DNA of 55,234 bases from VRUE01 sp035712345 (GCA_035712345.1 DASTAY010000034.1:1-55234); one strand, 5' to 3'. Shown: positions 14,750 to 22,931, numbered from the stretch's first letter. Notes: generated by a model from the sequence alone, not told the origin. Translations and numbers: made by a program.

Positions 14750-15526
14750 CTAGCGGACGACGCAGTTACGCGTCAGCGTGGTGACGATCTTCTTGCCTTC
14801 GGCGAACTCGAAGGTCCCGCGGGTGAAGGAGAAGATGGCCCCCGGGAAGCCGGTCGGGGCGGCACAGCGGGCGCTGAGGAAGCTGTAGCGCTTGCCGCGG
14901 TAGCTGTAGCGACGGTCGAAGACGAGCGCGACGTCGGTGACGTAACCGAGGTCGGCAGCGAGCCGGGGGACCTTGGCCGCCAGCACCGTGCCGAATTTAC
15001 CCTGTCGCGGATGGTGGACCACGAAGGCCAGCACGACGGTGACGTCCGCGGGCGTGGACGCATAGACATGAAGCAGAATCGCCGGTCGTCCGTGTGAGAC
15101 GCCGTTGAAGGCCAGCATCTCGCCGTGCACCGGAAAAGGGGGCCGGTCGGGGAAGGCGACGTTGGCGTCGAAGCCGCCGTGGCCGACCAGGGCGGCGCGG
15201 CAGCGGGCAAGGGCCGCGCTCGAGCTGGTCGACTCCAGCTGCGCGGGATGGCAGACCGGCAGCCCCTTGGTCGTGATGTGGCCGTAGCGGTTCACGCCGA
15301 AGGTGATGCGCCGCAGTTGCGGCGGGCTGCTGCCGTCGGCGGTCTTGATCGCGGTATCGAGGTGGACCGTCACCGGGACGTCGCGGTCGCGCGGCAGGGA
15401 GCGCGGGGCGAAGCCGCCACCGAACTTGACGAAGAGCCCGTTGCTGCCGGATATCTCGCCGCGGGCGATCCCGGCGCCGAAGAGCACCGCGGCAAGCAGC
15501 AACCCTGTGACGACGAGGCGCTTCAT
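14750..15526 (-). CDS. Secreted protein of unknown function
   Basis: A 258-residue exported protein with a clear signal peptide, MKRLVVTGLLLAAVLFGAGIARG. The mature part is beta-rich with four cysteines (CHPAQLEST..., LARCRAALVGHG, LSARCAAPTG, LTRNCVVR) that could form disulfides. The phrases LRRITFGVNRYGHITTKGLPVC and CRAALVGHGGFDANVAFP recall a lineage-specific exported family of Thermoleophilia (recollection). The start at ATG 15526 is set by the signal peptide. It is divergent from the ArsR gene across about 120 bp. Confidence 0.7.
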   Translation of the reverse strand: MKRLVVTGLLLAAVLFGAGIARGEISGSNGLFVKFGGGFAPRSLPRDRDVPVTVHLDTAIKTADGSSPPQLRRITFGVNRYGHITTKGLPVCHPAQLESTSSSAALARCRAALVGHGGFDANVAFPDRPPFPVHGEMLAFNGVSHGRPAILLHVYASTPADVTVVLAFVVHHPRQGKFGTVLAAKVPRLAADLGYVTDVALVFDRRYSYRGKRYSFLSARCAAPTGFPGAIFSFTRGTFEFAEGKKIVTTLTRNCVVR

Positions 15527-15615
15527 CCCGATTCCAGGGAAATTGTATTCCGGCCCATTGTGGGGCCGGGGGACGGTTCGGTTAAGGCAGTGGGCCAGGC
15601 CTTCGTTAGTTATCA

Positions 15616-15625
15616 CTTACGTAAG
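15616..15625. promoter_or_regulatory. Candidate ArsR operator
   Basis: CTTACGTAAG is a perfect 10-bp palindrome in an AT-rich patch 22 nt before the arsR ATG. ArsR repressors usually bind AT-rich inverted repeats overlapping their own promoter. TTAAAT (15633-15638) could be part of a -10 box. Confidence 0.5.
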
Positions 15626-15647
15626 AATCTGCTTAAATGATTTGGCG

Positions 15648-16049
15648 ATGGCGACTCAGACCCGGGAAAGCGATCGAGTCGGCAAGGTCGCCGGCGCTCT
15701 CGCCGAGCGCAACCGGCGGCGGATCCTCGCCCTCGTTCGTGACGAGGAGATGGGAGCCGGCGAGATCGCCGCGCATTTCGAGGTCTCCCGACCGGCTGTT
15801 TCGCAGCATTTGGCGGTGTTGCGAGATTCCGGTCTGCTCGACGAACGGCGCGAAGGCGCCCGCCGGCTCTACCGGGCGCGACCCGAGGGGCTTGCCGGCC
15901 TGCGCGACTTCCTCGACGGCTTCTGGACCGAACGTCTCGAGCGGCTGAAGCTCGCCGCCGAGCTGGAGCAGCAAAGGAGGGATGAGAGTGGCAAGCGCAC
16001 ACACCGGCGCGGCGGTCGAGGTGGAGACTCGAATCGCCGCGAGCCCTGA
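15648..16049 (+). CDS. ArsR-family winged-helix regulator
   Basis: A 133-residue repressor. The winged HTH is ALAERNRRRILALVRDEEMGAGEIAAHFEVSRPAVSQHLAVLRDSGLLDERREGARRLYRARPEGL (about 13-78). No metal-binding cysteines are visible, so it belongs to the non-metal ArsR type usually paired with an SRPBCC/AHSA1 gene. That partner overlaps its 3' end by 62 nt. The operator candidate is at 15616. Confidence 0.88.
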   Translation: MATQTRESDRVGKVAGALAERNRRRILALVRDEEMGAGEIAAHFEVSRPAVSQHLAVLRDSGLLDERREGARRLYRARPEGLAGLRDFLDGFWTERLERLKLAAELEQQRRDESGKRTHRRGGRGGDSNRREP

Positions 16050-16338
16050 GACCGTCTTCGACTTCTTTACCGACCCCGACAAGATGATCCAGTGGATGGG
16101 GCGCTCCGCCGAGCTCGATCCCAGGCCCGGCGGTGCATTCCGTTGCGACATCAACGGCCGCGACGTGGCCGGCGACGAGTACGTCGAAGTCGACCCCCCG
16201 CGCGACCCGGATGGGCTAGGGGACCTGCAGGCGCCGCGCGGGGCGCCAGAGGCGCGTATCCGAGATTCACCCCACTGGAGTGGGGTGAACGTCGGATACG
16301 CGTCCTACGCGGCCCCTTTCCGGGGGCGGGGCATCTGA
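15988..16338 (+). CDS. SRPBCC/AHSA1-like protein, 3' end replaced by a palindrome
   Basis: A 116-residue protein. GTG 15988 is chosen because AAAGGAGG (15973-15980) is 7 nt upstream; ATG 15982 is too close. VEVETRIAASPETVFDFFTDPDKMIQWMGRSAELDPRPGGAFRCDINGRDVAGDEYVEVDPPR is a normal AHSA1/SRPBCC start. After about residue 72 the family pattern (usually a VxFTWGW strand) is lost and the rest is encoded by a palindromic element (16240-16316). The ligand-binding cavity cannot be complete, so this is probably a non-functional remnant. Confidence 0.7.
   Translation: MASAHTGAAVEVETRIAASPETVFDFFTDPDKMIQWMGRSAELDPRPGGAFRCDINGRDVAGDEYVEVDPPRDPDGLGDLQAPRGAPEARIRDSPHWSGVNVGYASYAAPFRGRGI
16240..16316. 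repeat. Palindromic element disrupting the SRPBCC gene
   Basis: A long hairpin whose centre is CCCCACT (16270-16276)/AGTGGGG (16279-16285). The arms extend outward through TTCACCCC, CGCGTATCCGA/TCGGATACGCG and GGGGC/GCCCC with a few mismatches. It lies exactly where the SRPBCC reading frame stops matching its family. Confidence 0.7.
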
Positions 16339-16369
16339 CAAACCCTCCTCGGCGTGAATCGATCAGGAG

Positions 16370-17236
16370 TCAGGCGTCGTTCTTGCCGCCTCCCGGGCGC
16401 GTCACCCGCTCAACTCCTTGACGCACTTCTTCGACCGCCTCGCGGGTGGTCGCCAGGGCCTCTTCGGAGGCGGCGGCGAGGCCCTCGCTGGGCTTGCCGC
16501 CGATCATGTCGCGAAAGGCGTTCTTGAAGCGCTCGGTGTGGCGGTCGGGCTTGAAGCGCTCCACGGCCGTCGCCTGCTTGCCAGGATTGCGCGCCGCGTA
16601 ACGGCGACGTGCCCATGCGGAGTCGGGCTTGCCGATGCGGGCGGCGCCGTAGGCCGCGAGCGGGAAGACGAAGAAGCCGATCGAGCCGTGCAGGACGCGC
16701 TTCTTGAGGAAGCAGATCGCGACCAGGGCGAAGACGAAGACAGCGCCGAGGATGCTGGCGATCGTCTGCTCGAACGAGCTGGTGTCGAAGCTGAACGGGC
16801 TGAAGCCCAGCAGGATCAGCATCATGCCCGCCGCGGCGATCACGGTCGCGTCGATCGAGGCGCGACCCTCCTCCGCCCAATAGACGTCGTCGAGGTAGAC
16901 CCAGAGCGCGAACTCGTCGATCGTCAGGCCGGCGCCGACGCCGAAGAGGAAGGCGCAGATCTCCGCGTATGGGCTCTCGCCCAGAGCAGCCAGGCCGAGC
17001 GTGCCGGAGATCATCATCGTGACGATCCCGAAGACGAGGTGATGCACGTGGACGCCGCCCTCGCTGACCACGCTGCCAGGCCACCATGGCACACGCGGGC
17101 TGCGCATCAGACGGGTGCTCATGCGGATGAAGGCGAAGGAGAGGATGAAGCCGACGAGGACCAGGAAGAGGCCCTGTTTTTCGTTGGCGATGATCTGGTC
17201 GTTCCAGAAGTCGCTGAATATCGAGGCAGCGGTCAT
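16370..17236 (-). CDS. Multi-spanning integral membrane protein
   Basis: A 288-residue protein with about six hydrophobic segments, e.g. GLFLVLVGFILSFAFI (about 21-36), LVFGIVTMMISGTLGLAAL, ATVIAAAGMMLILLGF and ASILGAVFVFALVAICFL. Conserved-looking loops are STRLMRSPRVPWWPGSVVSEGGVHVHHLVFG and GLTIDEFALWVYLDDVYW. The C-terminal 80 residues are soluble and charged. I know similar proteins in actinobacteria only as unnamed. It is the last gene of a four-gene minus-strand operon, joined to the previous gene by ATGA (17236-17233). Confidence 0.72.
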   Translation of the reverse strand: MTAASIFSDFWNDQIIANEKQGLFLVLVGFILSFAFIRMSTRLMRSPRVPWWPGSVVSEGGVHVHHLVFGIVTMMISGTLGLAALGESPYAEICAFLFGVGAGLTIDEFALWVYLDDVYWAEEGRASIDATVIAAAGMMLILLGFSPFSFDTSSFEQTIASILGAVFVFALVAICFLKKRVLHGSIGFFVFPLAAYGAARIGKPDSAWARRRYAARNPGKQATAVERFKPDRHTERFKNAFRDMIGGKPSEGLAAASEEALATTREAVEEVRQGVERVTRPGGGKNDA

Positions 17237-17976
17237 CGGCTTACCGGGGTCGAGTGTAGATGCGGCGCCGTCCCGTCCTCGGCGGCGATCAGGTCGAGCG
17301 TCAGCAGCACCGCGGCGACCGCGTAGAAGGGGGTCAGCACGATGTTGGTCGCGGTGTCGATCGCCCACTCCGCGATCAGCGAGTCGCCGAGGGCCGTATG
17401 GGCGCCGGCCGTCGCCAGGTCGGTCAGCGCGTCGCTGGCGATCTCGATCGGCAGCAGCACCGCCAGCACCAGCCAGAAGTGGCCGCGCACCAGGCGGAAG
17501 CTGCGAGCAAGCGCGGCGCTCACGCCGCGTCCCTCGATCTCCGCCACCGGCGCCGCCAGGCCGAGGTAGACGAAGAGGAGCACACCGGGTATCAGGAAGA
17601 CGATGAGCCCGAGAGCGACCAGGACGCCGAAGATCAGGTCGATTGCGATCAGCGCCCGGTAGTTCACCCTCCGCGCGACCTCGAGCGTGCCCGGCGGGCG
17701 CCCGTCCGCGTCGTGCGGATGGGTCAGCGAGATCGCCACGGCGCCGGTGTAGAAGACCTCGCCGAGCAGACCGGTGATCGCGAGCAGCACGACCGCGAGC
17801 AGCGTGCCGGTGATTTCGAGGCTGGAGCCGAGGTTCAGAACGGTCGCCTTGACATGGACCGGGACGGCGTGGACCAGGCCGAGCGGCACGAAGACGAGGA
17901 AGGCGAGCGGCAACAGCGAGCGAGCCCAGGCGAAGTAGGTGCGCCAGATGCGCAGGTAGAGGGAGACGAGCGTCAT
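17233..17976 (-). CDS. Integral membrane protein (glycerophosphodiester-phosphodiesterase-membrane-domain-like)
   Basis: A 247-residue protein with about six membrane segments, including SLLPLAFLVFVPLGLVHAV, LLAVVLLAITGLLGEVFY, IFGVLVALGLIVFLIPGVLLFVYLGLAAPV and VLAVLLPIEIASDAL. The central ARRVNYRALIAIDLIF, the GVLLFVYLGLAAPVAEIEGRGVSAALARSFRLVRGHFW stretch and the overall topology resemble membrane domains of the DUF975/GPDPase_memb type. No enzyme domain is present. ATGA overlaps on both sides place it in the operon 18679-16370. Confidence 0.65.
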   Translation of the reverse strand: MTLVSLYLRIWRTYFAWARSLLPLAFLVFVPLGLVHAVPVHVKATVLNLGSSLEITGTLLAVVLLAITGLLGEVFYTGAVAISLTHPHDADGRPPGTLEVARRVNYRALIAIDLIFGVLVALGLIVFLIPGVLLFVYLGLAAPVAEIEGRGVSAALARSFRLVRGHFWLVLAVLLPIEIASDALTDLATAGAHTALGDSLIAEWAIDTATNIVLTPFYAVAAVLLTLDLIAAEDGTAPHLHSTPVSR

Positions 17977-18299
17977 CGGCGCCGGCGTCCCGACGGACGA
18001 CGGCCGCGCGCTTCCAGCTTCGACTGCGAGGACTGCGAGGCGGGCACCTTCTTCATCTCGCGCAGGTCCGGCTCCAGCATTTCTTCGGCGCAGCGGCGGT
18101 GCCAGTGATGGTGTTCGGTGCCGCCCAGCCGCAGCACGTACTGGACGACCGTGTGCTCACTGCCGATCGGGATGTCGCCGTGGCAGCCGGGGCAGCGGTA
18201 GAGCTTCTGGCCGAAGCTGCGGATCAGCCAGACCTCGTTGCCTTCTTCGTCGTAGCCGCGCAGGCTCCAGCGCTTGCTGGGCAGCCCGCCGCCGCTCAT
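17973..18299 (-). CDS. Small zinc-ribbon-like protein
   Basis: A 108-residue soluble protein. CPGCHGDIPIGSEHTVVQYVLRLGGTEHHHWHRRCAEE (about 36-73) gives a Cys-x2-Cys plus a His/Cys cluster likely to hold zinc. The N-terminus (RWSLRGYDEEGNEVWLIRSFGQKLYR) looks like a short beta unit. The tail is basic (KLEARGRRPSGRRRR). The start at ATG 18299 overlaps the upstream stop as ATGA. Function unknown. Confidence 0.68.
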   Translation of the reverse strand: MSGGGLPSKRWSLRGYDEEGNEVWLIRSFGQKLYRCPGCHGDIPIGSEHTVVQYVLRLGGTEHHHWHRRCAEEMLEPDLREMKKVPASQSSQSKLEARGRRPSGRRRR

Positions 18300-18679
18300 C
18301 GCGCGGACAGCCAGGCGAAGCCGCCGGCCATCGCCGCGTTGGCGAACCCGGCGAGCCTCAGGCCGAGCTTGGCGCCCGGTCGGTTGACCGCCGGCGACTC
18401 CGACCAGAGGGCGTCGGTGGCGATCTCGGTGCCGCGCAGCCAGGCCAGCGCCCACCAGTCGCGCTGCTCGCCCCGCCGCTCGGCGATCAGGTGCGCGGCG
18501 GCGAAGGTGAGCCAGATCGGCCCGCAGCGCCGGAAGAGGTGGGTCGCGTCGGGCGAGGGCTCGTCGTGGCCCAGCACCTTCAGGGTCGTCGCCGGCGCGG
18601 CGATCGCCGCCGAGCCTAGGATCAAGTCGAAGGCGACCATGTTGCGGTTGGTGAGGCGAAGCGCCTGCTCAAGGGTCAT
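18296..18679 (-). CDS. Hypothetical membrane-associated protein
   Basis: A 127-residue protein, first gene of the four-gene operon. It reads MTLEQALRLTNRNMVAFDLILGSAAIAAPATTLKVLGHDEPSPDATHLFRRCGPIWLTFAAAHLIAE and ends with a hydrophobic LGLRLAGFANAAMAGGFAWLSAR. It has two or three weak membrane helices and is similar in style to small DUF4267-type proteins. The start at 18679 lacks a strong ribosome site. It is divergent from the RpiR gene by 62 bp. Confidence 0.58.
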   Translation of the reverse strand: MTLEQALRLTNRNMVAFDLILGSAAIAAPATTLKVLGHDEPSPDATHLFRRCGPIWLTFAAAHLIAERRGEQRDWWALAWLRGTEIATDALWSESPAVNRPGAKLGLRLAGFANAAMAGGFAWLSAR

Positions 18680-18741
18680 TTTCCAGTCCCCATCCAACCA
18701 GATCGGAAGGGAAAGCATGAGGACCGGCGAAATGGACCGCC

Positions 18742-19599
18742 GTGACCAAGACCGCAACCAAATCACCTCAACTCAAAAGCCTTTCCGAGTACATCCAGGA
18801 GCGCTTCGACGAGTTCTCGCGCTCCCAGAAAGACGTCGCCCGCTACATCGTCGACCATCTCGACGAGGCAGCCTTCCTCACCGCCGAGGAGCTGGCCAGG
18901 AGAGCGAGCACCTCCTCATCGACGGTGGTGCGCTTCTCCCAGGCCCTCGGCTTCGAGGGCTATCCCGAGCTTCAGCAGGCGGCGATCGAGGAGTACCGCA
19001 GCGCGACCGTGGCCGGCAACGCTCCCAGCGCCGGTGGCGCCGCGCTCTTCTCCTTCGACCATTCCGAGCTCGAGGGCTCGCTCAGCGCCGACTACTCGAA
19101 CCTCGAGGAAACCGCGCGCAACCTCACCCGTGAGCAGGTCGACGGCGCCGTCGCCGCGCTCGCCGAGGCCCAGCGGGTCGTGATCGTCGGCGTCGACCAG
19201 ATGGCCTTCTTCGCCAGCTACTTCCGCCACATCCTCAGCCTGCTCGACATCCGCGCCGAAATCGTCGCCAGCACCGGTGGCGAGTCGCTGCAGCGACTGG
19301 GACGGATCGACGAGGAGACGCTGGTCATCGTGCTCTCCTGCGGTCGAGCGCACCCGCTGCTGCTGCGGGCGATGAAGCTGGCGCTGCACCGCCGCGCCCG
19401 CACGCTGGCGATCTCCGACGCCTCGATGTCGGAGGTCGGCGAGCACGCCGAGCAGACCCTCTACTTCTCCTCCAACAGCCCCTCCTTCGCCCGCTCCAAC
19501 ACGGCCCTGATGGCTCTCATCCAAGGCCTCGCGCACGGTTTGTATGCGCGCGACGAAGCCGCGCACAAAGACCGCATCAGGGCCTACAAACTGAAGTAA
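18742..19599 (+). CDS. RpiR/MurR-family transcriptional regulator (HTH + SIS)
   Basis: A 285-residue regulator from GTG. The N-terminal HTH_6 domain (about 10-85) reads IQERFDEFSRSQKDVARYIVDHLDEAAFLTAEELARRASTSSSTVVRFSQALGFEGYPELQ. The C-terminal SIS sugar-phosphate-binding domain (about 130-260) includes QRVVIVGVDQMAFFASYFRHILSLL and LVIVLSCGRAHPLLLRAMKLALHRRARTLAISD. RpiR proteins usually respond to phosphosugars, but no sugar operon adjoins it. The small insert between the domains (GNAPSAGGAALFSFDHSELEG) is unremarkable. Confidence 0.88.
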   Translation: MTKTATKSPQLKSLSEYIQERFDEFSRSQKDVARYIVDHLDEAAFLTAEELARRASTSSSTVVRFSQALGFEGYPELQQAAIEEYRSATVAGNAPSAGGAALFSFDHSELEGSLSADYSNLEETARNLTREQVDGAVAALAEAQRVVIVGVDQMAFFASYFRHILSLLDIRAEIVASTGGESLQRLGRIDEETLVIVLSCGRAHPLLLRAMKLALHRRARTLAISDASMSEVGEHAEQTLYFSSNSPSFARSNTALMALIQGLAHGLYARDEAAHKDRIRAYKLK

Positions 19600-19607
19600 C
19601 TGGAGCT

Positions 19608-19712
19608 TCTCGGCCCGCGGGTCCTGCCGCGGCGGCCTCCCCCATGTGCTCGGACGCGCTCCGCGCGCCCTCCGCTATGGGGGACCCCCGCCACCGCGTC
19701 ACCCGCGGGAGA
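19608..19712. repeat. Palindromic element A downstream of rpiR-type gene
   Basis: The left arm (TCTCGG, then CCCGCGGGT, then GCCTCCCCCAT) pairs with the right arm (ATGGGGGA, then ACCCGCGGGAGA) over about 105 bp. It begins 8 nt after the regulator's stop and may act as its terminator. Together with element B it fills the gene-free stretch 19600-19900. Confidence 0.6.
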
Positions 19713-19735
19713 GGTGCATCAGTTGACGTCGCTCG

Positions 19736-19826
19736 CGGCGGGTGGCGCGGATTTGGGGGACCACCCCCGAGGACGCTTTAGCGACCGCAGGGGGTGGTGG
19801 GTCCAAATCCGTGACAGGACCCGCCG
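19736..19826. repeat. Palindromic element B upstream of pdxS
   Basis: CGGCGGGT (19736-19743), CGGATTTGG and CCACCCCC on the left pair with GGGGGTGG, CCAAATCCG and ACCCGCCG (19819-19826) on the right, separated by short unpaired stretches. It is a different sequence from element A. The pdxS promoter should lie in the remaining 19827-19900. Confidence 0.6.
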
Positions 19827-19900
19827 CGCCGACAGCTTCAGTGCCTGTCCGGGGAGCGCTCCTGTGGCTTGGGCTTGCGAGGCACGTAGTATTCGGGCTC

Positions 19901-20788
19901 ATGGCTGAGAGAGCTACGTTCCGAGTCAAGACCGGTCTGGCGGAGATGCTCAAGGGCGGGGTGATCATGGACGTGGTCACGCCCGAGGAGGCGCGGATCG
20001 CGGAGGCCGCGGGCGCCTGCGCGGTGATGGCGCTGGAGCGCGTTCCGGCCGACATCCGTCGTGACGGCGGCGTCGCCCGCATGTCCGACCCGGCGATGAT
20101 CAAGGGGATTCAGGAGGCGGTCAGCATCCCGGTGATGGCCAAGGCCCGGATCGGGCACTTCGCCGAGGCCCAGGTGCTGCAGGCGCTCGAGGTCGACTAC
20201 GTCGACGAGTCCGAGGTCCTGACCCCCGCCGACGAGCGCAACCACATCGACAAGCTCTCCTTCGACGTCCCCTTCGTCTGCGGCGCCACCAACCTCGGCG
20301 AGGCGTTGCGGCGGGTCGGCGAGGGCGCGGCGATGATCCGCTCCAAGGGCGAGGCCGGCACCGGCAACGTGGTCGAGGCCGTGCGCCACATGCGCGAGAT
20401 CACTGGCGGGATAAAGCAGCTCGCACAGCTCGGGCCCGAGGAGCTCTCCGCGGCCGCCAAAGAGCACCGCGCTCCGCTCGAAGTCGTGCACGAGGTGGCG
20501 TCGCTGGGCCGCCTGCCGGTGCCGCTCTTCTGCGCCGGGGGCATCGCCACGCCCGCCGACGCCGCCCTGATGATGCAGCTCGGCGCCGAGGGCAACTTCG
20601 TCGGCTCGGGCATCTTCAAGAGCTCGGACCCGGAGCGACGCGCCCGCGCCATCGTCGAGGCGACCACCCATTTCAACGACCCCGAGCGGGTCGCCGCCGC
20701 CTCGATCGGGCTTGGCGAGGCGATGCCCGGCCTGGAGATATCCGAGCTGGTCGCCGCCGATGCGCTGTTGCAGGACCGCGGTGCCTGA
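19901..20788 (+). CDS. pdxS: Pyridoxal 5'-phosphate synthase lyase subunit PdxS
   Basis: A 295-residue (beta/alpha)8 enzyme that builds PLP from ribose 5-phosphate, glyceraldehyde 3-phosphate and ammonia delivered by PdxT. Hallmarks are FRVKTGLAEMLKGGVIMDVVTPEEARIAEAAGACAVMALERVPADIRRDGGVARMSDP, IPVMAKARIGHFAEAQ, YVDESEVLTPAD and AGGIATPADAALMMQLGAEGNFVGSGIF. Length and sequence are normal. ATG 19901 matches the family start. pdxT begins 8 nt before its stop codon. Confidence 0.97.
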   Translation: MAERATFRVKTGLAEMLKGGVIMDVVTPEEARIAEAAGACAVMALERVPADIRRDGGVARMSDPAMIKGIQEAVSIPVMAKARIGHFAEAQVLQALEVDYVDESEVLTPADERNHIDKLSFDVPFVCGATNLGEALRRVGEGAAMIRSKGEAGTGNVVEAVRHMREITGGIKQLAQLGPEELSAAAKEHRAPLEVVHEVASLGRLPVPLFCAGGIATPADAALMMQLGAEGNFVGSGIFKSSDPERRARAIVEATTHFNDPERVAAASIGLGEAMPGLEISELVAADALLQDRGA

Positions 20789-21377
20789 GGGTCCGCTGCG
20801 CGTCGGCGTCCTCGCGATCCAGGGCGGCTTCGAAGCGCACCTGTCGATGCTGCGCGGGCTCGGCGCCGAGGTGCGGGAGGTGCGCACCCCGCCCGATCTC
20901 GACGGCCTCGACGGCCTCGTCATCCCCGGTGGGGAGAGCACGACTATCGTCAAGGGGATCGAGTCGTCCGGCCTCGGGGAGGCGATCCAGGCTCACCACC
21001 GTGCGGGCGGTCCCGTGTTCGGCACCTGCGCCGGCATGATCGTCTGCGACTCCGAGCACCTCGGCCTGCTCGACGCGACCGCGCGGCGCAATGCCTTCGG
21101 CCGCCAGCTGCAGAGCTTCGAGGCCGACCTGGAGGTCGAGGGGATCGGCGCCGAGCCGCTTCGCGCCGTCTTCATCCGCGCCCCCTGGGTGGAGCGCTAC
21201 GGTGGCGGGGTCGAGGTGCTGGCCACCTACGAGGGGCATCCGGTCGCGGTGCGGGAGGGACGAGTCCTGGCTTGCGCTTTCCATCCGGAGCTGACCGAGG
21301 ACTCGAGGCTGCACGCGCTGTTCATGGCGATTACGACCAAGGCGCGCGAAGGCGCGTCGGAGAGGGCGGGGACGTGA
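20781..21377 (+). CDS. pdxT: Pyridoxal 5'-phosphate synthase glutaminase subunit PdxT
   Basis: A 198-residue class I glutaminase supplying ammonia to PdxS. GGESTT (about 45-50) is the oxyanion-side motif, FGTCAGMIV carries the nucleophilic Cys, and FHPEL carries the His-Glu of the triad. It starts at GTG 20781, inside the end of pdxS, and ends in a GTGA overlap with the aminopeptidase gene, so the three genes form one operon. Confidence 0.96.
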   Translation: MPEGPLRVGVLAIQGGFEAHLSMLRGLGAEVREVRTPPDLDGLDGLVIPGGESTTIVKGIESSGLGEAIQAHHRAGGPVFGTCAGMIVCDSEHLGLLDATARRNAFGRQLQSFEADLEVEGIGAEPLRAVFIRAPWVERYGGGVEVLATYEGHPVAVREGRVLACAFHPELTEDSRLHALFMAITTKAREGASERAGT

Positions 21378-22477
21378 GAGATCCGAGGGCGGAGCGGTTG
21401 GCGAAGATCCTGGTCGGCTACTCGACCGAGGTCAAGGAGGGCGAGGTCGTCTCGATCGACGGCGAGAGCGCTGCGGCGCCGTTGCTCCTGGGCGTCTACG
21501 AGGAGGTGCTGAAGGCGGGTGCGCACCCGATCATGAACGTCTCCCTCGACGGCCAGGGGGCGGCCTATTACAAGCACGCCTCCGACGCTCAGCTCGATTG
21601 GATCTCGCCGACCTCCGAATGGCTGCTCGACAACGTCGACGTGCGCATCGCCGTCGGCGCCACGACCAACACGCGCGAGCTCTCCGGCGTGCCGCCGGAG
21701 CGCCAGTCCCGCCGGCAGCTCGCGACCGGCGAGCTGCTCGGCCGGGCGATGGAGCGCAGCGCCAAGGGTGAGTTCCGCTGGGTCTACACGCTCTTCCCGA
21801 CCAACGCCTACGCCTCCGAGGCGGAGATGAGCCTCGCCGACTACGAGGACTTCTACTACGGCGCCTGCCTCGCCGACGACGAGGACCCGCTGACCGCCTG
21901 GCGCCGCGCCTCGGCCGAGACCGAGCGGCTCGCCGAGTGGATCCAGGGGCACGAGGAGGTGCGGGTCACCGCGCCGGGCACCGACATCAGGCTCGGCATC
22001 GCCGGGCGCACCTTCATCCCCTGCGACGGGCGCCACAACATGCCCGACGGCGAGTTCTTCACCGGCCCGGTCGAGGACTCGGTCGAGGGCGAGGTCAGCT
22101 TCCACCTGCCGGCCACGATCGGCGGCCGGGAGGTCGCGGGCGTGCGCCTGCGCTTCGAGGCCGGCAGGGTCGTCGACGCGAGCGCCGAGCGCGGCGAGGA
22201 GTTCCTGATCGGCCTGCTCGACACCGACGAGGGCGCGCGCCGGCTCGGCGAGCTCGGCATCGGCACCAACTACGCGATCGACCGCGGTACTCGCGAGGTG
22301 CTGCTCGACGAGAAGCTCGGCGGCACCGTCCACATGGCGGTGGGGAAGAGCTATCCCGAGTCCGGCGGCGTCAACGAGTCCGCCGTGCACACCGACCTGG
22401 TCTGCGACCTGCGCCTCGGCGGCAAGCTCGAAGTCGACGGGACGGTGATGCAGGAAGACGGCAAGTTCGTCGTCTGA
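21374..22477 (+). CDS. M29-family aminopeptidase
   Basis: A 367-residue cytoplasmic metallopeptidase of the AmpS/aminopeptidase T type. The N-terminal domain is LAKILVGYSTEVKEGEVVSIDGESAAAPLLLGVYEEVLKAGAHPIMNVSL. The C-terminal metal site region includes FIPCDGRHNMPDGEFFTGPVEDSVEGEV, ELGIGTNYAI, KLGGTVHMAVGKSYPESGG and HTDLVCDLR, giving the expected Glu, His, Tyr and Asp ligands. The family removes N-terminal residues using Co/Zn. GTG 21374 overlaps the pdxT stop. Its link to PLP synthesis is probably only co-transcription. Confidence 0.92.
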   Translation: MRDPRAERLAKILVGYSTEVKEGEVVSIDGESAAAPLLLGVYEEVLKAGAHPIMNVSLDGQGAAYYKHASDAQLDWISPTSEWLLDNVDVRIAVGATTNTRELSGVPPERQSRRQLATGELLGRAMERSAKGEFRWVYTLFPTNAYASEAEMSLADYEDFYYGACLADDEDPLTAWRRASAETERLAEWIQGHEEVRVTAPGTDIRLGIAGRTFIPCDGRHNMPDGEFFTGPVEDSVEGEVSFHLPATIGGREVAGVRLRFEAGRVVDASAERGEEFLIGLLDTDEGARRLGELGIGTNYAIDRGTREVLLDEKLGGTVHMAVGKSYPESGGVNESAVHTDLVCDLRLGGKLEVDGTVMQEDGKFVV

Positions 22478-22481
22478 ACCG

Positions 22482-22931
22482 TTACTGGTTCGCGATCGGA
22501 GACCCGGCGAGGAAGAAGAACCAGGTGACGAACACGGCGCCGGCGAGCAGCACCGAGCCCATCATCACCGCCTCGACCACGGTGGTGGTGCTCGCGGCGG
22601 CGCCGCTGTCGCGCATGCTTTTCAGCCAGCTCGGCCGCATCGGCGCCAACCTGTTGGTGCCGGTGATGCGCATGTAGAGGGCGTTCAGCCTGCCGATCAG
22701 CCAGGCGTCGACGAGGATCGTGAGCACGATCCCGACCGCGACGACGGCGTAGGGCCCCTCGGCCGGGAACTGGGTCGTCGCGACCTTCGACCCGATCCAG
22801 ATCCAGCCCACCGGGATTGCAGTCCACAGCGCCAGCGCGGTGAGCAGCATGACGACGAAGACGAAGCTCGCCGCGAGCCCCCGGGCGGGGCCGTGTCCAA
22901 ATGAATGATGGGCGGACGTCTCCGAGCGCAT
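22482..22931 (-). CDS. Small integral membrane protein
   Basis: A 149-residue protein with four likely membrane helices: AASFVFVVMLLTALALWTAI (about 20-40), VGWIWIGSKV, YAVVAVGIVLTILVDAWLIGRL (about 61-82) and GSVLLAGAVFVTWFFFLAG (about 125-143). A basic loop, MRPSWLKSMRDSG, lies between the last helices. No family name comes to mind. It converges with the aminopeptidase gene (4 nt apart) and diverges from yebC, with only 24 nt between start codons. Confidence 0.68.
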   Translation of the reverse strand: MRSETSAHHSFGHGPARGLAASFVFVVMLLTALALWTAIPVGWIWIGSKVATTQFPAEGPYAVVAVGIVLTILVDAWLIGRLNALYMRITGTNRLAPMRPSWLKSMRDSGAAASTTTVVEAVMMGSVLLAGAVFVTWFFFLAGSPIANQ

